64,000 nt of DNA from Hyphomonadaceae bacterium. Its GTDB lineage: Bacteria > Pseudomonadota > Alphaproteobacteria > Caulobacterales > Aquidulcibacteraceae. The stretch spans positions 185,846 to 249,845 of the forward strand of contig JAEUMQ010000004.1 in NCBI GenBank assembly GCA_016791425.1, written 5' to 3'. Shown here piece after piece: positions 32,934 to 42,400 of the stretch. Both the position numbers and the translations under genes were made by a program. Under the pieces are notes generated by a model. That model was not told the DNA's origin, did not search any database, and saw only the letters and a list, made by a program, of their open reading frames with translations. The stretch's first letter is position 1. Every line of letters begins with the position of its first letter.

Positions 32934-33617
32934 CTACGTCTCCGCCCAGCGGCGCAGCAGGTTGTGATAGATGCCGGTGAGCGCAACCACTTGCGCATGC
33001 CCTTGCCCGAGCTCGCCGGCCAGGCGCTGCACCGCGATGTCGAGATCGAAGAGGAGGGCGCGCGCGCCGTCGTCGCGCACCATGCTCTGCACCCAGAAGA
33101 AGCTCGCCGTCCGCGCCCCGCGCGTCACCGGCTCGACCCGATGCAGGCTCGACGCCGGATAGAGGATCATGTCGCCCGCCGGCAGCTTCACCGAATGGCC
33201 GCCATACGTGTCCTCCACGATGAGCTCGCCGCCTTCATAGTCCGTCGGCTCCGAGAGGAAGAGCGTGCAGGAAAGGTCGGTTCGCACGTTGAGGTCGCCG
33301 GCGCGGTTTCGCCGCACGGAATTGTCGATATGGTTCCCGAACGTCTGCCCGCCCTCATAGCGGTTGAAGAGCGGCGGAAACACTTTGAGCGGCAGCGCGG
33401 CCGCCACGAAGAGCAGCGACCGCTCCAGCGCCGCCAGCACCGCCTCTCTCGCTTCGCGCGCCTTGGGATCGGTCTCGGCGAGCTGCGCGTTGCGCTTGGC
33501 CAGCGCCGCTTGCGGCCCCGACGTGACGTTCCCGTCCACCCACTGTCCCGCATCGATCAGTGCACGGACGGCGCCGACCTGCTCCTTCGTCAGCACCTCG
33601 GGAATGTGCAGCATCAT
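32934..33617 (-). CDS. piuC: PKHD-type Fe(II)/2-oxoglutarate hydroxylase (PiuC-like)
   Basis: A 227-residue 2-oxoglutarate dioxygenase-fold protein. The iron ligands are visible as His-x-Asp in FGNHIDNSV and His in SSLHRVEPV, and RGARTASF carries the 2-oxoglutarate-binding Arg. The YbiX/PiuC family is encoded beside TonB siderophore receptors and is thought to modify a siderophore or its uptake. The ATG at 33617 has GGAGG eight bases upstream. It is followed on the same strand (upstream in transcription) by the siderophore receptor, beyond a REP-like pair. Confidence 0.92.
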   Translation of the reverse strand: MMLHIPEVLTKEQVGAVRALIDAGQWVDGNVTSGPQAALAKRNAQLAETDPKAREAREAVLAALERSLLFVAAALPLKVFPPLFNRYEGGQTFGNHIDNSVRRNRAGDLNVRTDLSCTLFLSEPTDYEGGELIVEDTYGGHSVKLPAGDMILYPASSLHRVEPVTRGARTASFFWVQSMVRDDGARALLFDLDIAVQRLAGELGQGHAQVVALTGIYHNLLRRWAET

Positions 33618-33664
33618 GCGGGCGACCTCCAGATGGAACGTACACGGACGTATCCGGAAGACCG

Positions 33665-33855
33665 CCCCCCTCCCCATTGAGGGGAGGGGGCAGGGGGTGG
33701 GGTGAACCTCATCTTCGGCAGTATGGTCCTCAGTTAGCTCGGCATGAGCATCGAGAATACGTGCGCGCGCCGTGAAGCGCGAGCGGCGCAGGCAAACTGT
33801 GATCGTCGCCGCAACACCCCACCCCCTGCCCCCTCCCCTTCAAGGGGAGGGGGGC
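33665..33855. repeat. inverted pair of REP-like elements
   Basis: CCCCTCCCC-ATTGA-GGGGAGGGG with a GGGGTGGGGTGA tail (33665-33704) and its inverse (33814-33855, beginning CACCCCACCCC) flank about 110 bases with no gene. They are the same family as the pair at 30.0 kb and lie between the receptor and piuC. Confidence 0.72.
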
Positions 33856-33884
33856 GCCTCGATCCCGACGGACGCGCGCAAACG

Positions 33885-33924
33885 GAAGCCCCGCCCGCGG
33901 GAGGAGACGTGCGGACGGGGCTTC
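33885..33924 (-). terminator. terminator-like hairpin after siderophore receptor
   Basis: GAAGCCCCG (33885-33893) pairs with CGGGGCTTC (33916-33924). On the minus strand this lies 23 bases after the receptor stop and is followed by CGTTTGCG, so the T-run is short. It probably reduces transcription into piuC. Confidence 0.55.
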
Positions 33925-33946
33925 GTTGTGCGGCCTGGCAGTGCGC

Positions 33947-36409
33947 TCAGAAGCGATAGGCCAGGCTCAGCACCGCCGAACGGGCGGCGCCTGGCGTCGC
34001 CCACCCGTTCGTCGGGTTGTTCCGGATGCGCTCGTAATAGTCCTCATCCGTGAGGTTGTTGATGTTGAGCTGCACCGCGAGGTTTTCCGTCACTTCGTAG
34101 CTCGCCATCGCCCGGTGCACCCAATAGCCTTGCGTGTAGTAAAGCGGCCGCGCTGCGCTTTGCCGCGCGAACGTGAGCTCGCCCTGATACGTCGCGCCGT
34201 AGCCGAGCGTGATCCCGCCCGCTGTCGTGTACGTGGTCCAGATGCTGCCCGAGTGCTTCGGCGTGGCCGGCAAGGGATCGCCGGCCTGGAAGTCGATCGC
34301 CCCGCCGCCGATCGCGATGTCCGAGATGTTCTGCACGATCTCGCTGTCGAGATAGGAATAATTGGCGAAGATCGACCATTGCTCGGTGAACTTTCCCGCC
34401 GCGCCCAGCGCCACGCCATCGACGCGCGCCTGCCCGTCGAGCTGCTGCACCGGCACCAGCGGATCGCCCGAGGCGACGCGGAACTGGTTGCGCTCGTTGC
34501 GGAAGATCGCCGCGGTGAGCAGGAGCTGGTCGTCCAGCACCGCCCACTTGCCGCCGATCTCGTAGATCGTCGCTTCTTCCGGTTCGAGGTTGCAGTTCTG
34601 CGCCGCGCCGGTGATCGCACATGCGCCGTTCACCGATGATTGCGACGGCGTGTTCGAATTGCCGTAGACGACATAGAGGCTCGACGTCTCGCTCGGCTTG
34701 TAGACGACGCCCGCGCGATAGGAGAAGAGGTCCTCCTCGTTCTCCGCGATCGGACCCGCGGTCACGACCGGGTCGCCCGAGACCGGGTAGGGGACGGCGA
34801 TCGTGAACCCCTGGCCCGAGCCTTCGTTGCGCTCGAACCGGACGCCGCCATTGATCTCCCAGTGCGCGCCGATCTCGATGCGGTCGAACGCATAGACCGC
34901 CGCATTCGGCACTTCGTTGTCGTTATAGGCCGTGCGGATGGCGTTCAGCGGCCCGCGATAGATGTGATCGGGATTGCTTATGTCCATCACCGCCAGCGTC
35001 GGATTGGGCGTGACGCCGCGCGGGTTTCGCAGCACGTTGCTGGTGTCGAGATGGTAGGTCTCTTCCGAATACGAGACGCCGAGCACCAGCGTGTGTTCGA
35101 GCCCCCCCGTCGCGAAATTCGCCGTGAGGTCGGCCTGGTTGATCCAGATTTCGTTCGTCGTATCGCGCATGCCCCCGCGCGGCCCGCTCGGCAGGTACCG
35201 CCCCGTCGTCAGCCCAGGAGCGCACGCCGCGCCGGTCCACGGATCGATGCCGGGGGCCACGCACCAGGAGCCTTGCGGCGGATCGACGATCGAGAGCTGT
35301 GACACCCGCTGCCAGCGCGTCAGATTGCGCAGCGAGAACGTGTCGTTGAAGCGGTGCTCCAGGATCGCCGTCGCTGAATCGAACGTGATCTCCTGTTTGT
35401 CGAGATTGCTGTAGCCGAAATAATCGTGCGGATCGACGCCCGGCAGCGGCCCGTTATTGAACGGCCCGAGCGCATAGGGCACGCCGTATTGCGGGACGTT
35501 GTCGTCTTCCTGGTGCACATAGAGCAGGGTGAGGCTCGTGTCCGCGCCGAGCCCGAGCGTCAGCGACGGGGCCGCCCCCCAGCGCTCGAATGCCTCCACG
35601 TCGCGCCCCGGAACTTCGTTCGTGTGCGCCATGAGATTGAGGCGGAAGCCGGAATTCTCGCCGAGCGTCCTGTTGGCGTCGACCGTCAAGCGGCCGTACT
35701 GGTCCGTGCCGACGCCGGCATTGACGACCGTTTCGTTGCGGTCGAGCGAGGGCCGCTTGGTGACGAGGTTGATGCTCCCGCCAACCGAGCCCGATCCGCT
35801 GTAGACGGAATTGGCGCCGCTCACGAGCTCGAGCTGGTCGAGATTGAACGGGTCGCTGCGCGTGTACTGGGCGCTGTCGCGAACGCCATCGACCATGATG
35901 TCGTTGTTCGCAGAATAGCCCCTGAGATTGATGCTGTCGCCGTAGCCGCCGCCGCCTTCGCCCGCGCCGAACGTGATCCCCGGCAGCGTGGAAAGGATGT
36001 CGCGCATGTTGAGCAGGCTCTGCTCTTGGATGATCTGCGACGACACGACCGTCACGGTCTGCGGCGTGTCGATCAGCGGCGCGGTGTATTTCGGCGAATC
36101 CGCCGCGCGCCGTTGCCCCGTCACCGTGATGCGCTCGCTCACCTGCGCATAGTCGCGCTCTTCGAACGTCTCCTGCGCGCCCGCGACCTGCGTGGTGAGC
36201 GCCAGCGTCGAGACGCCGAGCGCCGCGACCTGCAGCGCCGCCTTCGCGAAGCTGCGGATGCCGCCCGCGCCATGCGAGGCCGGCGGCGCCGAAGTCGCGC
36301 AGCCCGACGCGGCGCATCCTCCGCACCCTGAGCATCCGCTCCTCGGGCCCGCCGCTTTCGCGGCCCTCGCCCTTGCCTTGCGCCCCTGCTTTGTCGTTCC
36401 CCGGCTCAT
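33947..36409 (-). CDS. TonB-dependent siderophore receptor with Cys-rich N-terminal extension
   Basis: An 820-residue catecholate-type siderophore receptor of the Fiu/PiuA group: ITVTGQR, IDTPQTVTVVSSQII, DILSTLPGITFGAGEGG, the NLRGYSANNDIMVDGVRD segment, SGSGSVGGSINLVTKRP, a long barrel and a C-terminal SLAYRF. Before the signal peptide (about residues 50-78, ending VAGAQ) is a basic extension with Cys26, Cys29, Cys32 and Cys37 (C-x2-C-x2-C-x4-C). No later in-frame start is evident. A Fur-like site lies 58 bases upstream, and PiuC and PepSY genes flank it. Confidence 0.93.
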   Translation of the reverse strand: MSRGTTKQGRKARARAAKAAGPRSGCSGCGGCAASGCATSAPPASHGAGGIRSFAKAALQVAALGVSTLALTTQVAGAQETFEERDYAQVSERITVTGQRRAADSPKYTAPLIDTPQTVTVVSSQIIQEQSLLNMRDILSTLPGITFGAGEGGGGYGDSINLRGYSANNDIMVDGVRDSAQYTRSDPFNLDQLELVSGANSVYSGSGSVGGSINLVTKRPSLDRNETVVNAGVGTDQYGRLTVDANRTLGENSGFRLNLMAHTNEVPGRDVEAFERWGAAPSLTLGLGADTSLTLLYVHQEDDNVPQYGVPYALGPFNNGPLPGVDPHDYFGYSNLDKQEITFDSATAILEHRFNDTFSLRNLTRWQRVSQLSIVDPPQGSWCVAPGIDPWTGAACAPGLTTGRYLPSGPRGGMRDTTNEIWINQADLTANFATGGLEHTLVLGVSYSEETYHLDTSNVLRNPRGVTPNPTLAVMDISNPDHIYRGPLNAIRTAYNDNEVPNAAVYAFDRIEIGAHWEINGGVRFERNEGSGQGFTIAVPYPVSGDPVVTAGPIAENEEDLFSYRAGVVYKPSETSSLYVVYGNSNTPSQSSVNGACAITGAAQNCNLEPEEATIYEIGGKWAVLDDQLLLTAAIFRNERNQFRVASGDPLVPVQQLDGQARVDGVALGAAGKFTEQWSIFANYSYLDSEIVQNISDIAIGGGAIDFQAGDPLPATPKHSGSIWTTYTTAGGITLGYGATYQGELTFARQSAARPLYYTQGYWVHRAMASYEVTENLAVQLNINNLTDEDYYERIRNNPTNGWATPGAARSAVLSLAYRF

Positions 36410-36466
36410 GTTTTCCCACGCCCCTCTTGCGATTGCCTCGCGTTCTTAGCCCAACCCGTCGCCCAG

Positions 36467-36486
36467 TTGCAAACGATTCTTATTAA
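36467..36486 (-). promoter_or_regulatory. Fur-box-like site
   Basis: On the minus strand AATAAGAATCGTTTGCAA resembles the Fur consensus AATGAGAATNATTNTCA. It lies in the short gap between the PepSY gene and the receptor start, in an AT-rich patch. Iron-responsive repression of the receptor is the natural reading. Confidence 0.6.
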
Positions 36487-36499
36487 AAGATGTGGTGCG

Positions 36500-37705
36500 C
36501 TATTCCGCCGCTTGCGACGCGGCTGCAGCGCCCGCCTCGGCCGCACCGATCCGCCGCCGCACGGCCCGTCGCGCCGCTCTGCGGCGCAGCCACATCCAGA
36601 TGCCGGTGTAGCCGAGCACGGCCGGCGCCCAGCCGCCGAGGAAGATGATGATCTGCCAGGGCAGCCCCATATCGACGCCGTCATGGATCCGGCGCATGAG
36701 CCGCGCGACCTGCGTCGCCGGGTTGGGCGGACCGCGCTCGCCTTGCACGCGCGCTTCGCCAGTCTCGTCGCTCACCTGCACATTGACCGGCGTTTCCGCG
36801 CCCGCGCGGCGCACCTGTACGCGCCAGGACGGCGCCGCATCGCCGCGCCCGCCGGTCGGCAGGTTGATCGCGACGAGCATAGCGCCCGGCGCCGCTCCCA
36901 ACGCGGCGTCCGCCGCCTGGTCGATCGTGAGATTCGTGCGCGCCAGCGGCGGCGGTCCGCCGAACGGATTGGGTCCCCTCCCGCCGCCGCGCTGCTCTTC
37001 CGCCGGCAGCGCGACGAACGTCCCGAGCACGGCGCGCGCCGATTGCGGGAAGGAGATGTAGACGCCCGTCAGCGACAGCACCGCCAACGGGATGGCGAGC
37101 CAAAAGCCCGTGAAATGGTGCAGATTGAACGTCGTGCGCGGTCCGCGCTTCCACCGCAGCGCTTTCAGCAGCGCGCCGTTGCGCGGCTGCCAGAGCCAAA
37201 GCCCGGTGAGCGAGGAGGCGAGCATCGCCCAGCCCATCCAGCCCACGACCTTGCGCCCGATGTCGGGGATCATCAGCGACCCGTGCAGCACATGCATCAC
37301 CCCGAACGCCGACGCGCGCGGGTTCGCTGTGTCGAGCACGCGTCCGCTCGCCGGATCGAGCCACACGCTGCGCGTCTCCGGCCTGCGCCCTTCCGCCGGC
37401 CGTCCCTTGGCGCGCGCCTGCGCGACCACCGGCTCGCCCGCTTCCGACGCCGGCCGCAAAGCCGTCACCACGAATGTCTCGCCGACGGCCGCGCGCGCGT
37501 TGGTCAGATGCGTCGCCAGCGGCAGGGCGGGGCCGGCGCTCACCGCGTAGCGTTGCGGCTCGAACGCCTTCTCAAGCGGGTCGTGCCACACCAGCAGGCT
37601 GCCGGTGACGCCGAGGATCACGAACGGGACCAGCAGCCCGACCCCGGCCCACAAGTGCACGTCGAGCCAGAACCGCCTCAACCGCGCCAGCATCGACATC
37701 GACAT
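36500..37705 (-). CDS. PepSY-associated TM protein, ferric-siderophore reductase-like
   Basis: A 401-residue inner-membrane protein with four main hydrophobic spans: GVGLLVPFVILGVTGSLL near residue 25, a second near 180, a third near 220, and a C-terminal IIIFLGGWAPAVLGYTGIW. The His-containing segments HLWAG, MHVLHG and FNLHHFTGF are typical of PepSY_TM reductases (PiuB/FoxB type), where His residues may bind haem. It would release iron from the imported siderophore. The ATG at 37705, or that at 37699 with GGGGGG six bases away, is the likely start. Confidence 0.87.
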   Translation of the reverse strand: MSMSMLARLRRFWLDVHLWAGVGLLVPFVILGVTGSLLVWHDPLEKAFEPQRYAVSAGPALPLATHLTNARAAVGETFVVTALRPASEAGEPVVAQARAKGRPAEGRRPETRSVWLDPASGRVLDTANPRASAFGVMHVLHGSLMIPDIGRKVVGWMGWAMLASSLTGLWLWQPRNGALLKALRWKRGPRTTFNLHHFTGFWLAIPLAVLSLTGVYISFPQSARAVLGTFVALPAEEQRGGGRGPNPFGGPPPLARTNLTIDQAADAALGAAPGAMLVAINLPTGGRGDAAPSWRVQVRRAGAETPVNVQVSDETGEARVQGERGPPNPATQVARLMRRIHDGVDMGLPWQIIIFLGGWAPAVLGYTGIWMWLRRRAARRAVRRRIGAAEAGAAAASQAAE

Positions 37706-37962
37706 CCCCCCGAACCCAGGCGCCCGAAGCCGATCGGCCGCGGGGCCGCTTCTTCTAATGTTTCTGAGAAGCGCTCGCAATAGAGCCTCGGGTGTATCGC
37801 GCTCGTTCCTGGGGTTGCTGATTCTCGCCCGATCGCGCGCAAGCAGGCGGCGTTGGCGCTGTGAAACGACCCTTGGCTCGCCTCGCGCGCGAGAGGGTTA
37901 GCGCGGAATTAACCCCGTCCGGTCCCGTCTCCAGTCTGAAGAGGCCCCGATTGGGAGCGGCC

Positions 37963-39405
37963 ATGGGCGCGACGTTCGACGAGGAATCCGCGCCGCGGGA
38001 GCGACAGCCCGCCGCTGCTGGGAACGGCGCCGTTTGGGCGCTTGAGGACGGCGACATGCAAGCCGGAGCGCAACGATCGCTGCAGGAGATCTCCGCCGAG
38101 TTCGAGGCCGCCCGCGCGCTGCTGCGCGAGGCGTTCAGGATCGCGCCGGAGGAGGCGCTTCCCATCGTTCGGCTTGCGCAGGTCGCCCAGGAGACCCAGG
38201 CGGAGGCCGAGCGCGAGCTCGCCGCGCTCCGTCAGGCCGCGGCGCCTGCGCCCGAGATCGTCCGCACGCTGATCGTTCAGTGCGCCGGAATCCTCGCCGC
38301 TTTGCCCGAGGCGAGCGTCGTCGAGGTTTTGCGCGGCGGGCTGAAGCGCGTCCAGCACCCCGACGGGCGCGTCTCCCTGCGCGTGCGCGGCCGGGCGGTG
38401 AAGTTCGCGCGTCTCGCCGACCTGTTGCGTCTTGACGCCGGCCCGGACGAGGAACGCTGCGCAATCATCCTGCGCGATGGCGATCGCGCGTTCGCGATCC
38501 TCGTCGAGGAAGCCTACGGCGCCGAGGAGGTGACCCTTGAGGAGGGGCGCCGCTCGCGCGTCGTCGCCGGCGCCGCCATGCTGAGCGATGGCGACGCAAT
38601 GCTCCTGCTGGATGTGAGCGGCCTCGCCGCCGCGATCGGCTCGCGCGCAATCAGCGAGCGTTCGCCGAAGGAAGAAGCGCGGCGCGTGCCGCTGCTGGTG
38701 TTTCGCGGAACCCGCGGCGCGGTCGAGGCCGCGCCGCTGTGGCTTATTTCGCGCGTCGAGCCGCTGGAGGAGGCCGTCGATGTCGATGGCGTTTGGATGG
38801 CTGCGCAGCGCACCGGCCTCATTCCGACGCTCGACAGTCGCGGCGCCTCGGTGAAGGCGGCGGCCGGCGCTTCGCTGCTTGTCTTCGCGCGCGGCGCCGA
38901 GGAGGTCGCGCTTGTCGCCGCCGAGATCATCGAGACGGCCGAGTGCTTCGCCGATGCCCCGTTGCAGCGGGCCGGCGCCGTCGGCGCCCTGCAATTGAAC
39001 GGACGCGCCGCCGCTCTGGTCGAGATCGACGCGCTTTGGCGCGCGCTCGAGCCGCCTGATCTGGCTCGCGAGCTGACTCCCGAGCTGGCCCCCGAAGCGT
39101 TCCCCGAACTCTCCGACGCGCCGCGCATTCTGGTCGTCGGGCGGGCGTTCGCACGCCTCGCGGTATGCCTGCCTGCGTGCGATCTCACGTTCGAGGGCGA
39201 GCCGGAGGCGGCGCTCACGCGCCACGACGCGGGCGAGCGGTTCGAGCTGATCATCGTCGATGCTGAAAGCGTCACCGGTCAGCGCGTGATGCGCGTGCTC
39301 TCCCGCGCCGCCGCCTGGCGCGACATACCGATCCTCGCGCTGCCGCGCGACGGCGATGAAGCAGAGCTCGTCGCCGCGATCGAGGACGCCATCTCCGCCG
39401 TCTGA
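37963..39405 (+). CDS. CheW-like protein with C-terminal pseudo-receiver
   Basis: A 480-residue chemotaxis-like protein. The N-terminus (residues 1-80) is charged and helical. A CheW-like module follows (about 90-250: TLIVQCAGILAALPEASVVEV, RVRGRAVKFARLADLLRL, AFAILVEEAYGAEEVTLE), then a second CheW-like repeat. The end (about 385-480) has a receiver fold that keeps Asp in IIVDAES but has lost the acidic pair and the Lys. It resembles the C-terminal half of a CheA without kinase. GGGAG precedes the ATG at 37963. It sits next to a flagellin-insert-like giant protein on the other strand. Confidence 0.75.
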   Translation: MGATFDEESAPRERQPAAAGNGAVWALEDGDMQAGAQRSLQEISAEFEAARALLREAFRIAPEEALPIVRLAQVAQETQAEAERELAALRQAAAPAPEIVRTLIVQCAGILAALPEASVVEVLRGGLKRVQHPDGRVSLRVRGRAVKFARLADLLRLDAGPDEERCAIILRDGDRAFAILVEEAYGAEEVTLEEGRRSRVVAGAAMLSDGDAMLLLDVSGLAAAIGSRAISERSPKEEARRVPLLVFRGTRGAVEAAPLWLISRVEPLEEAVDVDGVWMAAQRTGLIPTLDSRGASVKAAAGASLLVFARGAEEVALVAAEIIETAECFADAPLQRAGAVGALQLNGRAAALVEIDALWRALEPPDLARELTPELAPEAFPELSDAPRILVVGRAFARLAVCLPACDLTFEGEPEAALTRHDAGERFELIIVDAESVTGQRVMRVLSRAAAWRDIPILALPRDGDEAELVAAIEDAISAV

Positions 39406-39423
39406 CGCGCCGGCTCTGCTGAT

Positions 39424-42400
39424 TCAGATGCTGCCGCCCATCCGCAGGATCGCCAGCTTGTAGGCGTTGATCTGCGCGCTCACCTCCGCCGGCGGCGCCG
39501 CCTTGAGCGCGGCTTCGCGCGCCTTCTCCTTGTCCGTCTTGTCGAGCGAGCCGGGGTTCGCAAGCGCAGTGTAGGCTTGCCCGAGGATGGAGAGCGCCGC
39601 CGAGATCTTCGCGCCCGCCGCCTTTGCGTTCGCCGCCGTATCGACCTTGAGCGCATCAGGATGCAGCCCGAGCCCGAACGCGCGCAGCTCGCCCTTCTTG
39701 GCCGGATCGTCCGGCGTCGGCTTCGGCGCGACGATCCCTTCGATGAGGCCGAGCCCGGCGAGCGCGTTTTTCCCGTCGGGTCCGCCTGCGATGCTCACGC
39801 TCTGCCCGCGCTGCGCGTTGATCACCAGGCGATCGACGCCCTTGCTGTCGCGCTCGATATGCGCCTCGCCGGCCGCGCCGATCGCCTGCCGCACGCGCGT
39901 GAGCACCGAGGAGAGCGTGTCGTTGGCGCGGATCGCGATCCGCGTCGCCAAGCGCCCGTTGATCCCGACGGAGAATTCATCGCCTGCGCGCAGCGAGGAG
40001 CGGTCGATCAGCAGCGTCGAATCCGTGGCCTTCATCGCCCCGGTCGGCAGCCCGAGCCGGTCGAGCGCGGACGCGCCGTTCGTCTGCACGCTGAGCGATG
40101 TCGGCGTGAACGTGGCGCCGGACGTGTTGAAGCTGCGCAGCCATTCGACGTCGCCTTCCTCGTCGAGCCGCGCCAGGAAGCCGCCCTTGCCGCTCTGCGC
40201 GCTGCCGGCGATCGCGGCCGCCGAATTGCCCGCCGCATAGACGCGCCCGTCCGCGATCACAACGCCCGACACGCCGTCGTCTTTCGTCGAGCCGATATAG
40301 GTCGCCCGGTCGAGCGCAGTCGAGCCGAAGTTCGTCGAGACGCGCGCCACGAAGCCTTCCAGGCCCGCGACCGCTTCGCGCGCGGTGCTCGAGAGCGTGA
40401 GCTTGTCGGCGCCGACCGCGCCGCCGACATAAAGCGCGCCATTGTCGATCGCGAGGCTGGCGATCTTCGCCCCGTCGCGGAACGCGCCGATGTCGCGCAC
40501 GGCGCCGACGGCGAGGCCGCCGGCCGTCGAATAGGTGAATTGCCGGAGCACGCCCCGCGTGCCTTCCACGCCGCCGGTCGTGATCTCGATCGCGCCGCCG
40601 CCGGCGTCGCGGATGGTGAGCGCGGTGGCCGTGTCGTCGGCGCTCGTGCCGAACTGCTTGGTGAGGATCTCGGCGCCGCTCGTGGAATAGAGGCGTAGAT
40701 AGCCGTCCGCGCCGCCCGCCGACGCCGCGAGCCCCATCTGCGTCTGCACACGTCCCGTGGCGACGAGCGTGCCGTCGGCGGCGAACGCGAGCGCGTTCAC
40801 CTGGTCGTCGCCGGCCGCTCCGCGTCGCGCCGTCCAGAGCTCGCGGCCGTCCGCGTCATAGGTCGTGACGAAGGAATCCTTTCCGCCCTTGTCGGCGCCG
40901 ACGAGCGCGCCTTCCACCGCGCCGGCCACCGCAACGCGTCCGTCGCCAGCGACCGCTAGCGCAAACCCCGACGCCGCCTCCGATGCGCCGAGCGTGCGCT
41001 GATAGAGGAGCTTGCCGGCCGAATCGTACTTCAGCAGCGCGACATCGCTTGTTCCCTTCACCGGTTGGTCGCCCGCGCCGATGTCGGCGATCACATAGAC
41101 CGAGCCGTCCGCGCCGGTGGCGCTTGCGCGCGTTGCGAGCACTTTGGCGCCGGCGGCGAGCGCGATGTCGAACACGCGGCCCGGAAACCAGCCCGACGGG
41201 TTGATGTTCGGCAGTGCGTAGGGCGAGGTCCCCGGCGTCTTCAGCAGCACCGAAGCGCCGCGCGCCGCGCGGGCTGCGACGCCGGCGGCGCCAACCGGGT
41301 CGTCGCCATGCGAGGCCGCATCGATCGGATCCAGCGTCACGGACGCCGCCGCGCCGCCGACCGTGAGCGTTTTCACGTTGGAGACGCTGAACGATGCGCC
41401 GGTGACGAAGCGCAGGCCGGCGCCGCCAGCCACGCTCGCCGCTTCCACCGAAAGGTCATAGCCTTCCGCCGCCAGAGCCTCGTTGAGACGCAGCGCCATC
41501 GTCTCCAGGTCGCGTGCGTCGCCGCCCTGCAGCGCCGCGCTGATCGTCTTCTCGCCCCAGATCGTCTGGAACGTGATCGATGCGCTCGGATCCGATGTGA
41601 GCGATGCAAGCGTATCCGTCGTCGTCGCCGCAAGCGAAGCAGACGAAGACGAACGCAGCTCTCCGAAGGCGCCGCCCCCGGCGCCCGGCGCGGCGCCGTC
41701 ATAATCGATCGTCTGCCCGTTGATCACGACCGACTTGAGCCGTTGGCCGGCGCCTTCCGCCACGACGAAGCTGTTCAGGCTGTCGCTCGCCGCATAGACG
41801 CCTGCAGCGTTGAGCGCCGCGTCGATCTTCGCCTGCAGCGCGCTGCTCAATTGCCCCGGCGCCTGGTCCGGATCGTTGAGCCGCTCGGCCGCCGAGATCG
41901 AGACATTCACCACCTTGTCGCCGGTCGCCGTCGCGATCGTGATCGCGATCTCGAGCGCCTCGTCGTTCCCCGGCAGGAGGAGGGGCGAGCCGCCGACGGC
42001 GTTGTACGTGCGCCGGGCATCGCCTGTCGGCTCGCCCGCCGCCGCATTCGGCAAGCCGCCGCTCGCCCAGGCGCCGGGCGCGACCAGCGTTCCTGCATAC
42101 GTCGTCGCCGCACTCGCGCCGTCCGGCTTGAGCGTCGCGCTCACGCTCGTCACTTCGTGCATCGCATCGATCTGCAGCACGAGCGAGCCGCCGGACTCCA
42201 CGAACGCCGCGCGCGCCCGCAGGCCGCGCTCCGCGATCTTGCCGTTGAGAATGTCCGCGACGTCGTCGGCGCTCATCGGCGTCGTCCCGACATTGATGTC
42301 GAAACTCTCCGGCCCGTTGAGCGTCTGGAAGGTGAACTTCTGCGAGCCGGTGAACATGTCGCTCGTCGTCGCGACCGCGGCGGTCTCGAACCGCCGCGCG

